A stretch of DNA of 64,000 bases from Calothrix brevissima NIES-22. GTDB taxonomy: Bacteria > Cyanobacteriota > Cyanobacteriia > Cyanobacteriales > Nostocaceae. Below, piece after piece: positions 48,180 through 58,658 of the stretch. A program made the translations under genes and the position numbers. Each line of letters begins with the position of its first letter. Position 1 is the first letter of the stretch. The stretch is taken from positions 4,463,083 to 4,527,082 of the forward strand of contig NZ_AP018207.1 of the NCBI RefSeq assembly GCF_002367995.1, written 5' to 3'. The notes under the pieces are model-generated. The model was not told the origin of the DNA. It searched no databases and worked only from the letters and a program-made list of their open reading frames with translations.

Positions 48180-48228
48180 AATATCATCAAATCTGGAGGT
48201 AATTGAAGTATTTAATTTTCAGGCTGAA

Positions 48229-49599
48229 CTAACTCTTAACGCCTAACTTTAAAGATTGCGCTGTTAATACCAGACTATCTTCAAACAGAGTCTCATGACC
48301 CCAGCGCTGCACCTGCTGACTCAGCAACGCTTCTGCCTTTTGTTCCGAAAGTGAACTGACTTGTTGGAATAAACCAGCAGACTGAGCACCACCGTGGGTT
48401 TCCATCCGCATACAACCGCCAGTTTCTGTACAAATTACTGTACCGCAGTCAGCTTTGGGATTGGTAGAACTCAAGCGCAGAGCAATCAAATCACCTGCTA
48501 CTTCACCCGCATCAGCCACAGGAACACCAGCTACCTCAGCTTCTACTTGCTTTTGATCCTGCGTTACAAAGCGAATCTTCGCAATATCATAATCTCCACT
48601 TTCTCTTTCATAGGCAACTGGCTGCCATTGCAGGCGACTAGCCAACCAACCTAAAAATAGTAAAGCTTGTGAAGGATTACCTTTTTCGTAATCAATATTC
48701 ACTCGGTCAATTTCTTTCAGCGCTGCACAGCGATTGGGTGAATCGTAAGCCTGTGCTGTCAATTCTTGCCAAGCCGCCAAGCGCCGCCAGTTCAAATCAG
48801 CTACAGGTATGCCATTTTCTACCAACTCTTGTAAGCTGAGTAAATCCTGTTCTGGTTCGTTGAAATTGCAAGAATCGACGATGACATTGTTACAAACCGC
48901 CGCCAGCTTTTTAAATAAAGGGCTGTTGGGGTCTGGTGTAGCTTTCCACCACAAAAACTTAGGCAAACCACCAATTAACAAAGCGGGAATCATTCCCCCA
49001 ATTCTTTCCAAAGCGCTGGTGGTTCCAGACAGAGTGATGTATTCACAACAAATGAGTGTACTGGAAGATTGCTTTTGAATTGGGCAATAGGCAGAAACCT
49101 GCGCTTTTACCCCTTCATCTTCACCAACAATGGGGCACAGGGCAATAATTCGGCATGGGTTACGAATCGCAATTTCATCAGCAATCCGGGGACTAGCTGC
49201 ATCTCCATAGGAAACAGGCGCAGAACTATCTCCAATAGCTCCGTGGCGCTGACCTTTGGCAAATTGTTCCCGCAATTTAGCCAGGGTTTCTGGGGTTGTG
49301 GTTCCGGTTTCTGGTAATTGGAATTTGCGCTGTACTTCTCGCAGTGCGGCTTCTGTTTGCGGCCCTAAAATGCCGTCAATTGGCCCGTTATAAAACCCTA
49401 AACTTGCCAAAAGATACTGGGTTTCTTCTGGTTCATAAACTACTAAGGTAAAAGTCGTGGCGCGGGTAGCTGCTGGTAGGGCACCATCATCACCAGCAAT
49501 ACCATAACTTTGCCAAATTTGATTCAGTTCCGCTTCTATTTCTGTGAGCGAAATGTCCTTTGGTGCTTGTAGTGAGAAAATCGTAGGAGCTTGAGTCAT
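48229..49599 (-). CDS. opcA: Glucose-6-phosphate dehydrogenase assembly protein OpcA
   Basis: Activator/assembly factor of glucose 6-phosphate dehydrogenase and the redox-sensitive partner of zwf in cyanobacteria. The 456-residue protein begins MTQAPTIFSLQ at ATG 49599 (a TTG two codons earlier is in frame). The N-terminal part contains a peptidoglycan-binding-like helical fold (LASLGFYNGPIDGILGP, TEAALREVQRKFQLPETG). The OpcA core follows with several Cys (ALCPIVGE, LICCEY, AVCNNVIVDSCNF, TVICTETGGC), likely the redox-responsive ones. It is downstream of zwf and in the same transcription direction. Confidence 0.92.
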   Translation of the reverse strand: MTQAPTIFSLQAPKDISLTEIEAELNQIWQSYGIAGDDGALPAATRATTFTLVVYEPEETQYLLASLGFYNGPIDGILGPQTEAALREVQRKFQLPETGTTTPETLAKLREQFAKGQRHGAIGDSSAPVSYGDAASPRIADEIAIRNPCRIIALCPIVGEDEGVKAQVSAYCPIQKQSSSTLICCEYITLSGTTSALERIGGMIPALLIGGLPKFLWWKATPDPNSPLFKKLAAVCNNVIVDSCNFNEPEQDLLSLQELVENGIPVADLNWRRLAAWQELTAQAYDSPNRCAALKEIDRVNIDYEKGNPSQALLFLGWLASRLQWQPVAYERESGDYDIAKIRFVTQDQKQVEAEVAGVPVADAGEVAGDLIALRLSSTNPKADCGTVICTETGGCMRMETHGGAQSAGLFQQVSSLSEQKAEALLSQQVQRWGHETLFEDSLVLTAQSLKLGVKS

Positions 49600-49605
49600 A
49601 GTCAA

Positions 49606-49883
49606 TTTTGGATTTTGGATTTTGCGAAAAGTCGAGCCAGCGACTTGGGCGGCTTTGCCGACTTGAGGCGACTGGCGTCGGAGCGCCGGCTTCCGGCGAT
49701 CTGTTAGCGCAGCGTTAGCGACGCAGGAGCGTCACTTTTCAAGACGGATTTTGGATTGGCGATTTAAGATTTTGGATTAAGAATTGGTAATTGGTAATTG
49801 TTAATTGTCTTTCCAGTTATCTATAACTCATTACCTAATTTCCCTGTCCTCAATCTAAAATCTAAAATCTAAAATCTAAAATT
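49606..49883. repeat. Mosaic repeats between zwf and opcA
   Basis: GC-rich repeat units GACTTGAGGCGACTGGCG, GGAGCGCCGGCTTCCGGCG and GCAGCGTTAGCGACGCAGG at about 49635-49735, then TTTTGGATT and TCTAAAATC repeats. The GGAGCGCCGGCTTCCGGCG unit also occurs in the coding sequence of the cobyrinate synthase gene (about 47234-47256). Confidence 0.8.
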
Positions 49884-51413
49884 TTAGAGCCTGCGCCAGC
49901 GACGACCATCTTGATTAATCAAGAGTTCCGCTTCTGCTGGTTCCCAGGTACCGGCTTCGTATTGGGGAATATTTGCGGGATCGCTTGGTGAATCCCAAAC
50001 AGAAAGGGCTGGTGTCACTACCTGCCAAGCTGCTTCTACTTCGTCGGCTCTGGTGAATAATGTTTGGTCGCCCATCATACAATCAAGGAAAAGGCGATCG
50101 TAGGCATCAGAAGTAGCTTGGATACCAAAGGAACCATAGCTAAAGTCCATATCCACAGAACGGGTGCGGAATTCTGCCCCAGGCATTTTCACATCAAAGC
50201 GTAGGGAAATACCTTCATTCGGTTGAATCCGCATCGCTAAAATGTTGGCATTTCTTTGTTGAGCCGCCGATGGGAACATCCGAGAAGGAACTTCGCGGAA
50301 ATGGATGGAAATCTCACTGACTTTTTTCGGCATCCGTTTGCCAGTGCGCAGGTAGAAAGGCACGCCTTGCCAGCGCCAGTTATCCACTAAGAACTTCATA
50401 GCTACATAGGTAGGCGTGGTGGAGTTGGGGTCAACTCCAGGCTCAGTACGATACCCCGGTACTTGTTCTCCTTTCATCCAACCAGCGCTGTATTGCCCGC
50501 GTACACAAGAACGGGACAAATTATTCACATTTGCTAATCTAGTAGCTTGTAGCACCTTAACTTTTTCCGTGCGGATACTATCGGCATCCATTGAGTTTGG
50601 TGCTTCCATTGCGGTTAAACAATACAGTTGCATCAAGTGGTTCTGCAACATATCCCGCAACGCCCCGGATTTTTCGTAATATCCAGCCCGGTCTTCAACT
50701 CCTACGGTTTCTGCTACGGTAATTTGCACATGGTCAACAAACTGACGATTCCACAAAGGTTCAAAAATCGCATTGGCAAAGCGAAATACCAATAAGTTCT
50801 GAACGGTTTCTTTACCTAAGTAGTGGTCAATCCGATAAACTTGGCTTTCTTTGCAGTATTTCTGCACGACTTTGTTCAAGCTTTGGGCAGAGGCTAAGTC
50901 TCTACCAAAAGGCTTTTCGATGACTAGACGGTGCTTGTAGGGATCGTCTAACATTCCTGCTCCCCCTAGCTGTTTAATGGCTTCGGGGAAGAAATTAGGA
51001 GCAACAGAAAGATAGAACATTCTGTTGCCCCTGGTGCCGCGTTTTTCGTCTAATTCAGTTAGTAAATCTTTTAATTTTTGGTAACTTTCTGGTTTATCTA
51101 TATCACCAGGACAGTAGAACAGACCTTGTAAAAAGTCTTGCCAGAGTTCCCCTAGCTCAACATTACTATGAGCCTCTTCCATGCCTTTTTGCATTTGCTC
51201 GCGGAAGTACTCGTGGCTCCATTCGCGACGAGCTACGCCGACAATGGTGGTTTCTGGGGGAATGCGCCGTTCCCGTCGCAATTTGAAAAGTGCTGGTACG
51301 AGTTTGCGCCAGGTAAGGTCACCAGAAGCGCCGAAAATAACGATAATTTGGGGTTCGGGCATCCCTTGTTGTTGCAGACCAACGCGCAGGGGATTTTCTA
51401 ACAGACTAACCAT
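49884..51413 (-). CDS. zwf: Glucose-6-phosphate 1-dehydrogenase
   Basis: First enzyme of the oxidative pentose phosphate pathway, making NADPH at night and in heterocysts. I place the start at ATG 51413 ([17 protein letters not shown]), giving 509 residues. An in-frame extension to 51500 only translates the GGGCATTG repeat into a [10 protein letters not shown]-type tail and should be ignored. Motifs: [20 protein letters not shown] for the nucleotide and [18 protein letters not shown] around the substrate site. The order fbp-tal-zwf-opcA is kept. Confidence 0.96.
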   Translation of the reverse strand: MVSLLENPLRVGLQQQGMPEPQIIVIFGASGDLTWRKLVPALFKLRRERRIPPETTIVGVARREWSHEYFREQMQKGMEEAHSNVELGELWQDFLQGLFYCPGDIDKPESYQKLKDLLTELDEKRGTRGNRMFYLSVAPNFFPEAIKQLGGAGMLDDPYKHRLVIEKPFGRDLASAQSLNKVVQKYCKESQVYRIDHYLGKETVQNLLVFRFANAIFEPLWNRQFVDHVQITVAETVGVEDRAGYYEKSGALRDMLQNHLMQLYCLTAMEAPNSMDADSIRTEKVKVLQATRLANVNNLSRSCVRGQYSAGWMKGEQVPGYRTEPGVDPNSTTPTYVAMKFLVDNWRWQGVPFYLRTGKRMPKKVSEISIHFREVPSRMFPSAAQQRNANILAMRIQPNEGISLRFDVKMPGAEFRTRSVDMDFSYGSFGIQATSDAYDRLFLDCMMGDQTLFTRADEVEAAWQVVTPALSVWDSPSDPANIPQYEAGTWEPAEAELLINQDGRRWRRL

Positions 51414-51556
51414 AAGAATTTGGGATGTTGGATGAAGTGGGTATTGGGCATGGGGCATTGGGCATGGGGCATTGGGCATTGGGCATTGGGTATTGGGCAT
51501 TTATTCTCTAGCCCCTAACCCCTAACCCCTAGCCTCTAGTCCCTAGCCCCTAGCCC
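51414..51556. repeat. GGGCATTG and CCTAGCCCCTAAC repeat tracts between tal and zwf
   Basis: About seven GGGCAT(T/G)GG units at 51445-51500, then heptamer copies of CCCCTAA/CCCCTAG at 51510-51560. They lie just upstream of the zwf start, so they may act as leader or affect transcript processing between the two genes. Confidence 0.8.
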
Positions 51557-52729
51557 CTATACAGGTGACAATAGCTTGACTTTGCCTTCTAAAGAGTTCA
51601 TCAATGACTGGAAGGGTTGGACGAATTTATCAATCCCTTCTGTGAGTAATTCCTCCATGACGGTATCGATATTGATATTGATGTCGGGATCTTTGAGGTT
51701 GTCGATCAGGTTGTAAGCTTCTTGTATGCCTGTTTCTATGCGGTTGGCGACATTGCAATGATCCGCACAAGCGCCGATGGTGGCAGGTGGTAGGGTATTG
51801 ACGGTATCGGGGCCAATCAACTCATCGACATACATCACGTCGCTGTAGTTGGGGTCTTTGGTGCTGGTGCTAGCCCAAAGTAAGCGCTGTACTTGAGCTT
51901 CCTGAGCGGCTAGGGCTTGCCAACGATCGCTCTCAATGATTTTCTTGTATTCTTGATAAGCAATCTTGGCATTTGCGATCGCTACTTTTCCTTTCACAGC
52001 TTTTAATTTGGCCTCAATAGCAATATCATCAACGCCTTTTTTCAACTTACCATCAATTTTGCCGTCAATGTTGCTGTCAATCCGGCTCAGGAAAAAGCTA
52101 GCTACAGAAGCTACTTTACTGATGTCCTTACCTTCGCTGGCACGTTTTTCTAAACCGCGAATATATGCCCAAGCTGTATTAATATAGCTTTGGACAGAAA
52201 ACAGCAATGTGACATTAACATTGATCCCTTCCGCTATTACCTGTTCGACGGCTGGTAACCCGGCTTCTGTCCCCGGAATTTTAATCATCAAATTTTCCCG
52301 ACCAATTTCTTGGAAATAGCGCCGGGCTTCATTGATTGTGGCTTCAGTATCGTGGGCGATAGTTGGCGGGACTTCGATACTCACATAACCATCGAGTCTA
52401 TCGGAAGCATCATATACAGGGCGCAAAATATCACAAGCATTGCGGATATCTGCGAAAGCTAAGGATTCGTAAATTTTGTATGTGGGTAACCCAGCGCGCA
52501 CTCCAGCCTCAATATCGGCATCATAAATTACATTACCTGCGTTGACGCCTTGCGTCTTGTCGCCAGACATCGCTTTTTCAAAAATTGCTGGATTGGAAGT
52601 AATCCCACAAATTCCTTGATTTTCCACCAAATTTTTGAGTTCGCCTGATTGAATAATGTCCCGACTCAAATTATCCATCCAGATACTTTGACCGTATTGT
52701 TTAATCTCTAGTAAATGATTGGTTGCCAT
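51557..52729 (-). CDS. tal: Transaldolase
   Basis: Transfers a dihydroxyacetone unit between sugar phosphates, linking the pentose pathway and glycolysis. The 390-residue length is that of the longer bacterial class. GICGITSNPAIFEKA is the N-terminal motif, and the Schiff-base Lys is expected in MIKIPGTEAGLPAVEQ. VTLLFSVQSY and RLLWASTSTKDPNYSD follow. It lies between fbp and zwf on the same strand. Start ATG. Confidence 0.95.
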   Translation of the reverse strand: MATNHLLEIKQYGQSIWMDNLSRDIIQSGELKNLVENQGICGITSNPAIFEKAMSGDKTQGVNAGNVIYDADIEAGVRAGLPTYKIYESLAFADIRNACDILRPVYDASDRLDGYVSIEVPPTIAHDTEATINEARRYFQEIGRENLMIKIPGTEAGLPAVEQVIAEGINVNVTLLFSVQSYINTAWAYIRGLEKRASEGKDISKVASVASFFLSRIDSNIDGKIDGKLKKGVDDIAIEAKLKAVKGKVAIANAKIAYQEYKKIIESDRWQALAAQEAQVQRLLWASTSTKDPNYSDVMYVDELIGPDTVNTLPPATIGACADHCNVANRIETGIQEAYNLIDNLKDPDININIDTVMEELLTEGIDKFVQPFQSLMNSLEGKVKLLSPV

Positions 52730-52963
52730 AGCTATATTTGTTTCACTCCTGTGAGGAATTTTTCAGTGAACTTGGCAAAACCCATCAAAGGTTGATGGTG
52801 ACTTTTGAATTGTGGCGTTGCCAATCACTTATCGCATCGACCTGCTGGGATAATGTTTCATTCACTTCCAAAACAGCTATTGTGCATTTCCAATCGTCGT
52901 AATTATTTTTTACTCACCTTGTCACATTTACGTCACTTAACTAAGTCGAAGTGACTGTTTACA

Positions 52964-54013
52964 CTAGTGACCGTTTTGAATAAACGACTCTACCTTAGCT
53001 ACATCCTCTCTACTACCGATAATTAAAGGTGTACGTTGATGCAGCTTTTTCGGTACTACGTCCAAGATATCGACTAGTCCTGTGGTGGCACGACCTCCTG
53101 CTTGCTCAATCACATAAGCTAAAGGAGCCGTCTCATAAAGCAGGCGCAACTTACCTTCTGGTTTTTGAATTGTGCCTGGATAGAGAAAAACTCCGCCTTG
53201 AACCAAAACTCTGTGAATATCGCTCACCATCGCTCCGCTATAGCGAGCCGTATAACCTTCGGTACGGTGGACATAGCGAATATATTCCCGAATGGATTCT
53301 TCCCACTGCCAAAAATTCCCTTCATTCACGCTATACACCGAACCGTGATGAGGAATTTTGATATTTTCTTCCGTGAGAATAAACTCACCCAAGCTGGGAT
53401 CGAGGGTAAATGAGTGAACTCCTTTACCTATAGTATAGACCAGCATGGTGCTAGGCCCATAGAGTATGTAACCAGCAGCCAGTTGGTTGCGTCCATTGGC
53501 TAGTAAGTCAGTAGCCTTGCCATCAATATCGTCACCTTCTTGCTGGCGAATGGAAAAAATCGAACCTAAGCTGAGATTGGTATCAGTATTTGAGGAACCA
53601 TCTATTGGGTCATATAACAAGGTATAGCGCCCAATCGGACAGTTTTCGGGAATATAATAAGGCTTATCCATCTCCTCAGAGGCCAAGCGACAAACTAAGC
53701 CGCTTTGCTTAAACACAGCGATGAATACGTCATTGGCGTAAACGTCCATTTTTTTGACAGATTCACCTTGAACATTAACTTCGCCAGTGAATCCGAGAAC
53801 ACCTTCCATTAATCCCGCACGGCTGAGGTGGCGAGCAATGAGTTTACCTGCCAAACCAATCCGATTCATCAAGGCACTCAAATCCTGCGCTTGGGCGGAA
53901 AAACTTTGACATTGCTGTAAGACATGACGAGATAACGTTGTACAATCTCTATCTAAGGTCTTATCTTCAGCTTCTTTATAAGATAAATTTAAAGATTCAG
54001 GCGCTTGAGCCAT
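52964..54013 (-). CDS. fbp: Class I fructose-1,6-bisphosphatase
   Basis: A 349-residue enzyme that removes the 1-phosphate of fructose 1,6-bisphosphate in gluconeogenesis and recycling of hexose in the pentose pathway. The metal-site motif is [18 protein letters not shown], with Glu in the preceding ASEEMD, and [20 protein letters not shown] lies near the C-terminus. It heads the fbp-tal-zwf-opcA series. A second FBPase/SBPase of the Calvin type is expected elsewhere in the genome. Confidence 0.95.
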   Translation of the reverse strand: MAQAPESLNLSYKEAEDKTLDRDCTTLSRHVLQQCQSFSAQAQDLSALMNRIGLAGKLIARHLSRAGLMEGVLGFTGEVNVQGESVKKMDVYANDVFIAVFKQSGLVCRLASEEMDKPYYIPENCPIGRYTLLYDPIDGSSNTDTNLSLGSIFSIRQQEGDDIDGKATDLLANGRNQLAAGYILYGPSTMLVYTIGKGVHSFTLDPSLGEFILTEENIKIPHHGSVYSVNEGNFWQWEESIREYIRYVHRTEGYTARYSGAMVSDIHRVLVQGGVFLYPGTIQKPEGKLRLLYETAPLAYVIEQAGGRATTGLVDILDVVPKKLHQRTPLIIGSREDVAKVESFIQNGH

Positions 54014-54500
54014 TGTGTTGTTCTCCCTAGTAGCTATGGCTATCGATCTTGGTTGCTGCCTCTATCTTAGAAAGGGAATTTGATAACCTATATTTGTTTT
54101 TAGATAAACTAAAGAAATGGGCAAGGAAAAAAAATACTTCCTCAAATCTCCCTACCTCATTTTCCTGCTAGCCATTTACGCCCAGTTTGCCACAACCAAG
54201 CGTGAAAATCTCTATTCCCTAGTCTCTAGCACCTAGCCTAAGCGCCCCTATTTTCCTGCTAGTCAATATCCGGAGAATCACGTAACAGGAAAAGAAAGAT
54301 TTTCTATTTCTAGCCCATAGACCCCCAATTTTCCGCTATTCAGGCGAAAAACCGACTAGCAGTGAGATTTACCTACTCATCATAACTAGCCGGGTCTAAT
54401 TTTGGTAAGTTATTTGATTGTGCATTGTTTCTAGTGAATTTTACGGACTAAAGTCTTGCGCAACTAGAAAACAATTTGTTATTATTGTATTTCACACTTT
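54014..54500. other. Upstream region of fbp
   Basis: About 490 bp between rbp and fbp. There is a CTAGTCTCTAGCACCTAGCC repeat-like tract near 54218-54238 and two TTTCCTGCTAG copies (about 54163 and 54251). No gene. The fbp promoter and any nitrogen or heterocyst control element should lie here, but I could not identify one. Confidence 0.4.
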
Positions 54501-54785
54501 TTATATTTCTTGTTTTTTCGCCCAGCTACCTCGTCCGTTATCTTCTCGTGGTTTAGCTTTATTGACTCTGAGTTGACGACCCATCCATTCTGCCCCATCT
54601 AATTCTGTGATAGCGGCGTCTTCTTGGGCATCTTCAGTCATATCAACAAAGGCAAAGCCCCGCAGCCTGCCTGTTTCGCGATCGGTAGGCAAAACTACCC
54701 TTTTGACTTCGCCATAATCTGTAAATACTGCTCTTAAGTCCGCTTCGGTAGCGCGGTATGAGAGATTTCCAACGTAAATAGTCAT
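54501..54785 (-). CDS. RNA-binding protein with one RRM
   Basis: A 94-residue cyanobacterial Rbp-type protein with RNP2 IYVGNL (3-8) and RNP1 LRGFAFVDM (41-49). The C-terminal tail is short (PREDNGRGSWAKKQEI) with no long Gly-rich region. Proteins of this family are cold-regulated in Anabaena. Upstream there is a 600-bp gene-free AT-rich region that could contain a long 5' leader. Confidence 0.93.
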   Translation of the reverse strand: MTIYVGNLSYRATEADLRAVFTDYGEVKRVVLPTDRETGRLRGFAFVDMTEDAQEDAAITELDGAEWMGRQLRVNKAKPREDNGRGSWAKKQEI

Positions 54786-55399
54786 GTGGGTTATGTAAGT
54801 TGCAACAAGGAGCGATGAGTTCAGCTAAAAACAGATGTAAATAACTTGCAAATTTTGCATAGTTTTCTCTGAATCACCTCTGGCAAATATTGTAGATCGG
54901 CTCCAAAAATTATGGTATGTCTACAATTATGGTGTGCCATGAGGCTGAACTTACTCATACGCTCATATGATAACCGATCGCGATATTGTTCAAAGTATGA
55001 GATTTTACAAACCCTAATACCATAAAATCAGCAAGTCTTATCTTTTATATATTTTTACTTTCTTTGTTTTATATTTTACCATATTTTCTTAAGTATAAAT
55101 ATTTAAGAGTTAAGCAGTGTTAATAGTGACATATGTTAATTCACAGCCTAAGTACAGTTGTATCTACTGCAAATAAATGAAAACTGCTGTAAAACATGGT
55201 TGTTTTTATTAAAAATCTATATTTATAGCTGTTGACAGTTGACAGTTGACAGTTGACAGACTTAAAAGCCTTTTATTTTCAAGGTTTTATTTTAGCTTGA
55301 TGTCCTAATCTATCTGGCTAGAGCTATAAATGCTGTATTTGGTCTAAAAAAATTGCTAGATTTAGCTAATCTAGCAAATATAAATTATTTGGAAAAAAT
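54786..55399. other. AT-rich upstream region of the RRM gene
   Basis: Gene-free stretch of 614 bp. A GTTGACA heptamer run lies at 55228-55262. The part next to the RRM gene would form a long leader if its promoter lies beyond about 55000, as is usual for cold-shock-type control; this is inference. Confidence 0.4.
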
Positions 55400-56152
55400 C
55401 TAGTCTTGCGGTTCAATTCCCATAGCCCGCAATTGTGCTGCTAATCTTTCAGCACGTTGTTTTTCTTGTTCAGCACGTTGTCTTTCTTGTTCGGCGCTCT
55501 GTCTTTCTTGTTCAACTAATTCTGAACCCCAAAGTAGTAAATTTCCTTGTTCATCCCACCAACGCAACCAATTTCCGGTACGATTTTCACGATTACCTTG
55601 CCATACAGCAAGATAAAGATTCATTTGGGCTATCCAGTAACGCTGATTTTCGTTGGGGTTTTGGACAACGTATCTGCCAGTATTATTATCTAAACTATAA
55701 ACTTCTAAATCTCCACTCTCAGGTTCAAAGATTGCATAATTTGGTGCTTTTAAGACGCATTCGTAAAAAAACCATTTACCTGGGGGGTAGGTGGGTTTGA
55801 TGGAGTATTCCCCACCTTCTGTATCAGAAAGAAATTCTATGACAATTACAGGAATGTCTCCCTGTAGCTGTGGTGTGTAACTGCGGGTTACATCTTCTCG
55901 ATTAACGCTAATTTTGGGAATATACGCCCAGTCTGGGGCTTTGACGACAATTTTGCCATTTAATGTGGCGCAGATACCGTAATTAGTTGGTGTGAGGGCG
56001 TTGGGTGGAAGTTTACCAGCAAGTTCTAAGCTTTGTGTTAGTGCAGCAGCTAAGGCTGGTTGGTTGATGTTGTCCACTGGATCGTCTGGGAGTTTGTAAT
56101 CGTCGGGTAGTTTTTCCCAAGTGATTTTATAGTCTTGGGTAAAGGCTGTCAT
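55400..56152 (-). CDS. Uma2-family nuclease-fold protein
   Basis: A 250-residue DUF820/Uma2 protein, a PD-(D/E)XK-like fold very abundant in cyanobacteria. The core residues are APDWAYIPK and PVIVIEFLSDTEGGEYS. The C-terminal tail is a coiled coil made of repeated E(Q)ERQ(S/R)AEQE units at about 213-240. Function of the family is unknown; endonuclease activity is only predicted. It lies 32 bp downstream of radA, perhaps in one transcript. Confidence 0.88.
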   Translation of the reverse strand: MTAFTQDYKITWEKLPDDYKLPDDPVDNINQPALAAALTQSLELAGKLPPNALTPTNYGICATLNGKIVVKAPDWAYIPKISVNREDVTRSYTPQLQGDIPVIVIEFLSDTEGGEYSIKPTYPPGKWFFYECVLKAPNYAIFEPESGDLEVYSLDNNTGRYVVQNPNENQRYWIAQMNLYLAVWQGNRENRTGNWLRWWDEQGNLLLWGSELVEQERQSAEQERQRAEQEKQRAERLAAQLRAMGIEPQD

Positions 56153-56184
56153 GGCGGGTTTTCCTTTGTTTATGGGGGGAGATG

Positions 56185-57759
56185 TTACTCGTCTAGATCG
56201 GGTTCTAAATCTTCTTCTGTGAGTTCTTGATGGGGGATGGCGGCGATAATTGCATCGATTACTTTGGAAACTGGTAAGATTTCGATATTAAGATCGGGAA
56301 ATTTTGTTCCTTTGGGAACGATCGCTCTTTTAAATCCGAGTTTGGCTGCTTCTTTTAACCGCAGTTCCATCTGGGAAACCGATCGCACTTGTCCCCCTAA
56401 CCCGACTTCTCCAATTAAAACTGTACCTGGATCGACGATGCGATCGCGGAAACTGGCAACAATAGCGATCGCAATTCCTAAATCTACGGCTGGTTCTTCT
56501 ACATTTAATCCCCCCGCAGAAGCGACGTAAGAATCCAGTTTTGACATGGGAATTCCTACCCGTTTTTCTAACACCGCTAAAATTTGCACTAAGCGGTTAT
56601 AGTCTATCCCTGTAGCGGCGCGTCGGGGTGAAGGGTAACTGGTAGGGCTGACTAAAGCTTGCAATTCCACAACGATGGGGCGAGTACCTTCACAAGCCAC
56701 AACAATCGCCGTACCAGGCGCGGGATCGTCACGATTACCTAAAAATAGCTCGGAGGGGTTAGGAACTTCACGCAATCCATGAGATACCATCTCAAAAATA
56801 CCGATTTCGTGAGTTGCACCAAAGCGGTTTTTGACTGTCCGTAATAACCGATGGGAAGCAAAGCGATCGCCTTCAAAATATAATACGGTATCTACTAAGT
56901 GTTCTAAAACTTTCGGCCCCGCGATCGCACCTTCTTTGGTTACGTGTCCCACAATTAACATTGTCACATCTTCGTGCTTTGCCACTTTCATCAGTGCGGC
57001 TGTACATTCCCTCACTTGCGCTACGGAACCCGGTGCAGATGTCAGTGCTGGAAAGAACACTGTTTGAATACTATCAATTACCGCCACATTTGGTTTAAGA
57101 GAGTCTATTTCCCGGAGAATTTCTTCTAAATCGGTTTCTGGCAATATATATAAATCTGCACCTATATTGTCAGGGTTTATACTCTTAGGGTCTATAGAAA
57201 CAGGTATGACTTCACTTTGAGGATCTATGGGAACAGGTGTTACTTCCTCTACAACTGTATTTTCATCGCCTACAACATTGACGCTTTTTGATACTCCTAA
57301 GCGGGATGCTCTTAATTTTACCTGTTGACCAGATTCTTCGCCTGTGACATAAAGGATGCGGTATCTCTGCGCTAATTGATTTGAGACTTGCAACAGTAGA
57401 GTAGATTTGCCAATTCCCGGATCGCCACCAATTAGCACCATCGAACCTGGAACCACCCCACCCCCCAAAACCCGATCTAATTCACCATAGCCAGATTCCC
57501 AGCGTGCAATTTGGCGATCGCTAATTTGATCGAATGTTAAAGAAGAGCGCGGTTTAGCTGGTTTAGCATGAGATTTGCCATTATTTTGCGCTGATTGCCA
57601 ACCACTCACACCCCCCCGACTGGGTATATCAACTGATGATTGGATCGAAATTTGCTCTTCTAAGGAATTGTAAGTGCCGCAAGCAGGACACCTACCAAAC
57701 CATTGAGAAGATTCTGCTCCACAGTCGTTACAAATGTAAAAGGTCTTGGACTTTGCCAT
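56185..57759 (-). CDS. radA: DNA repair protein RadA
   Basis: A RecA-related branch-migration helicase for recombination. The zinc finger uses Cys10, 13, 24 and 27; Walker A is GGDPGIGKST (111-120). The KNRFG motif is in VKNRFGATHEIGIFEM, and the C-terminal Lon-like domain includes DLGIAIAIVASFRDR. At about residues 165-200 an insertion contains the tandem repeat VTPVPIDPQSE/VIPVSIDPKSI. The usual protein goes more directly to YILPETDLEEIL. Length is 524 against about 455-510 elsewhere. Confidence 0.94.
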   Translation of the reverse strand: MAKSKTFYICNDCGAESSQWFGRCPACGTYNSLEEQISIQSSVDIPSRGGVSGWQSAQNNGKSHAKPAKPRSSLTFDQISDRQIARWESGYGELDRVLGGGVVPGSMVLIGGDPGIGKSTLLLQVSNQLAQRYRILYVTGEESGQQVKLRASRLGVSKSVNVVGDENTVVEEVTPVPIDPQSEVIPVSIDPKSINPDNIGADLYILPETDLEEILREIDSLKPNVAVIDSIQTVFFPALTSAPGSVAQVRECTAALMKVAKHEDVTMLIVGHVTKEGAIAGPKVLEHLVDTVLYFEGDRFASHRLLRTVKNRFGATHEIGIFEMVSHGLREVPNPSELFLGNRDDPAPGTAIVVACEGTRPIVVELQALVSPTSYPSPRRAATGIDYNRLVQILAVLEKRVGIPMSKLDSYVASAGGLNVEEPAVDLGIAIAIVASFRDRIVDPGTVLIGEVGLGGQVRSVSQMELRLKEAAKLGFKRAIVPKGTKFPDLNIEILPVSKVIDAIIAAIPHQELTEEDLEPDLDE

Positions 57760-57929
57760 TCTTAAATCTAGTTAAATAATCTTAATTTTTCCTTAATTCT
57801 TGGAGAAAAGAAAAGTTCAATAATAGTAGTAGTTACAGCTTTTTTTCATGTAATTGATGGAATGATATCTTAATATTATGGTATTAAAAATTAATCATCA
57901 AAAATTTTAGTTAAGGAGCGTTGAGAAAC

Positions 57930-58658
57930 TTGGAAAGTCATAAAGAAAAAATCCTGGTGGTAGACGACGAAGCCAGCATTCGCCGGATTTTGGAAACGCG
58001 CCTTTCGATGATTGGCTACGATGTAGTGACTGCGGGTGATGGAGAAGAAGCTTTAGAAACTTTTCGCAAAGCTGACCCCGATTTAGTAGTTTTGGATGTT
58101 ATGATGCCAAAACTTGATGGCTACGGCGTATGCCAAGAACTACGTAAGGAGTCAGATGTCCCTATTATTATGCTAACAGCCTTAGGGGACGTAGCCGATC
58201 GCATCACCGGATTAGAGTTAGGCGCGGATGACTATGTAGTTAAGCCGTTCTCCCCCAAAGAGTTAGAAGCGCGGATTCGCTCTGTACTTAGACGGGTAGA
58301 CAAAACCAGTGCTTCGGGAATTCCCAGTTCTGGGGTGATCCATGTTGCTAATATCAAAATTGATACGAATAAGCGACAAGTTTACAAAGGCGACGAGCGC
58401 ATTCGCTTAACTGGTATGGAGTTTAGCTTACTAGAATTATTAGTCAGCCGCTCCGGCGAAGCCTTTTCCCGTTCGGAAATTTTGCAAGAAGTGTGGGGTT
58501 ACACGCCAGAACGTCATGTAGACACCCGCGTAGTAGACGTACATATCTCCCGTCTGCGAGCCAAATTAGAAGACGATCCCAGCAACCCAGAATTAATCCT
58601 CACCGCACGGGGAACTGGCTATTTATTTCAACGGATAATTGAACCTGGGGAGGAATGA
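57930..58658 (+). CDS. rpaB: Response regulator RpaB
   Basis: OmpR-type regulator controlling high-light genes and phycobilisome coupling. With TTG at 57930 as start, the protein is 242 residues and begins MESHKEKILVVDDEASIRR, as other RpaB proteins do. Another TTG at 57921 is in frame but only two bases after AAGGAG, so 57930, 11 bases away, fits better. Asp56 in VVLDVMMPKLDG is the phosphoacceptor. The winged-helix domain includes RLTGMEFSLLELLVSRSGEAF and HVDTRVVDVHISRLRAKLED. Confidence 0.95.
   Translation: MESHKEKILVVDDEASIRRILETRLSMIGYDVVTAGDGEEALETFRKADPDLVVLDVMMPKLDGYGVCQELRKESDVPIIMLTALGDVADRITGLELGADDYVVKPFSPKELEARIRSVLRRVDKTSASGIPSSGVIHVANIKIDTNKRQVYKGDERIRLTGMEFSLLELLVSRSGEAFSRSEILQEVWGYTPERHVDTRVVDVHISRLRAKLEDDPSNPELILTARGTGYLFQRIIEPGEE

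Noticed and set aside
47664-48246. Two nearly identical frames of 74 and 87 codons
   Set aside because: They are translations of the duplicated 197-bp repeat; the peptide KKAEGRRQRAEG reflects the repeat and not a gene.
51414-51500. In-frame N-terminal extension of zwf
   Set aside because: It translates the GGGCATTG repeat tract; the family start is MVSLLENPL at 51413.
54260-54280. TCCGGA upstream of fbp as a heterocyst DIF1-type promoter
   Set aside because: No TA-N3-T box at the expected distance on the proper strand, so the match is a bare hexamer.
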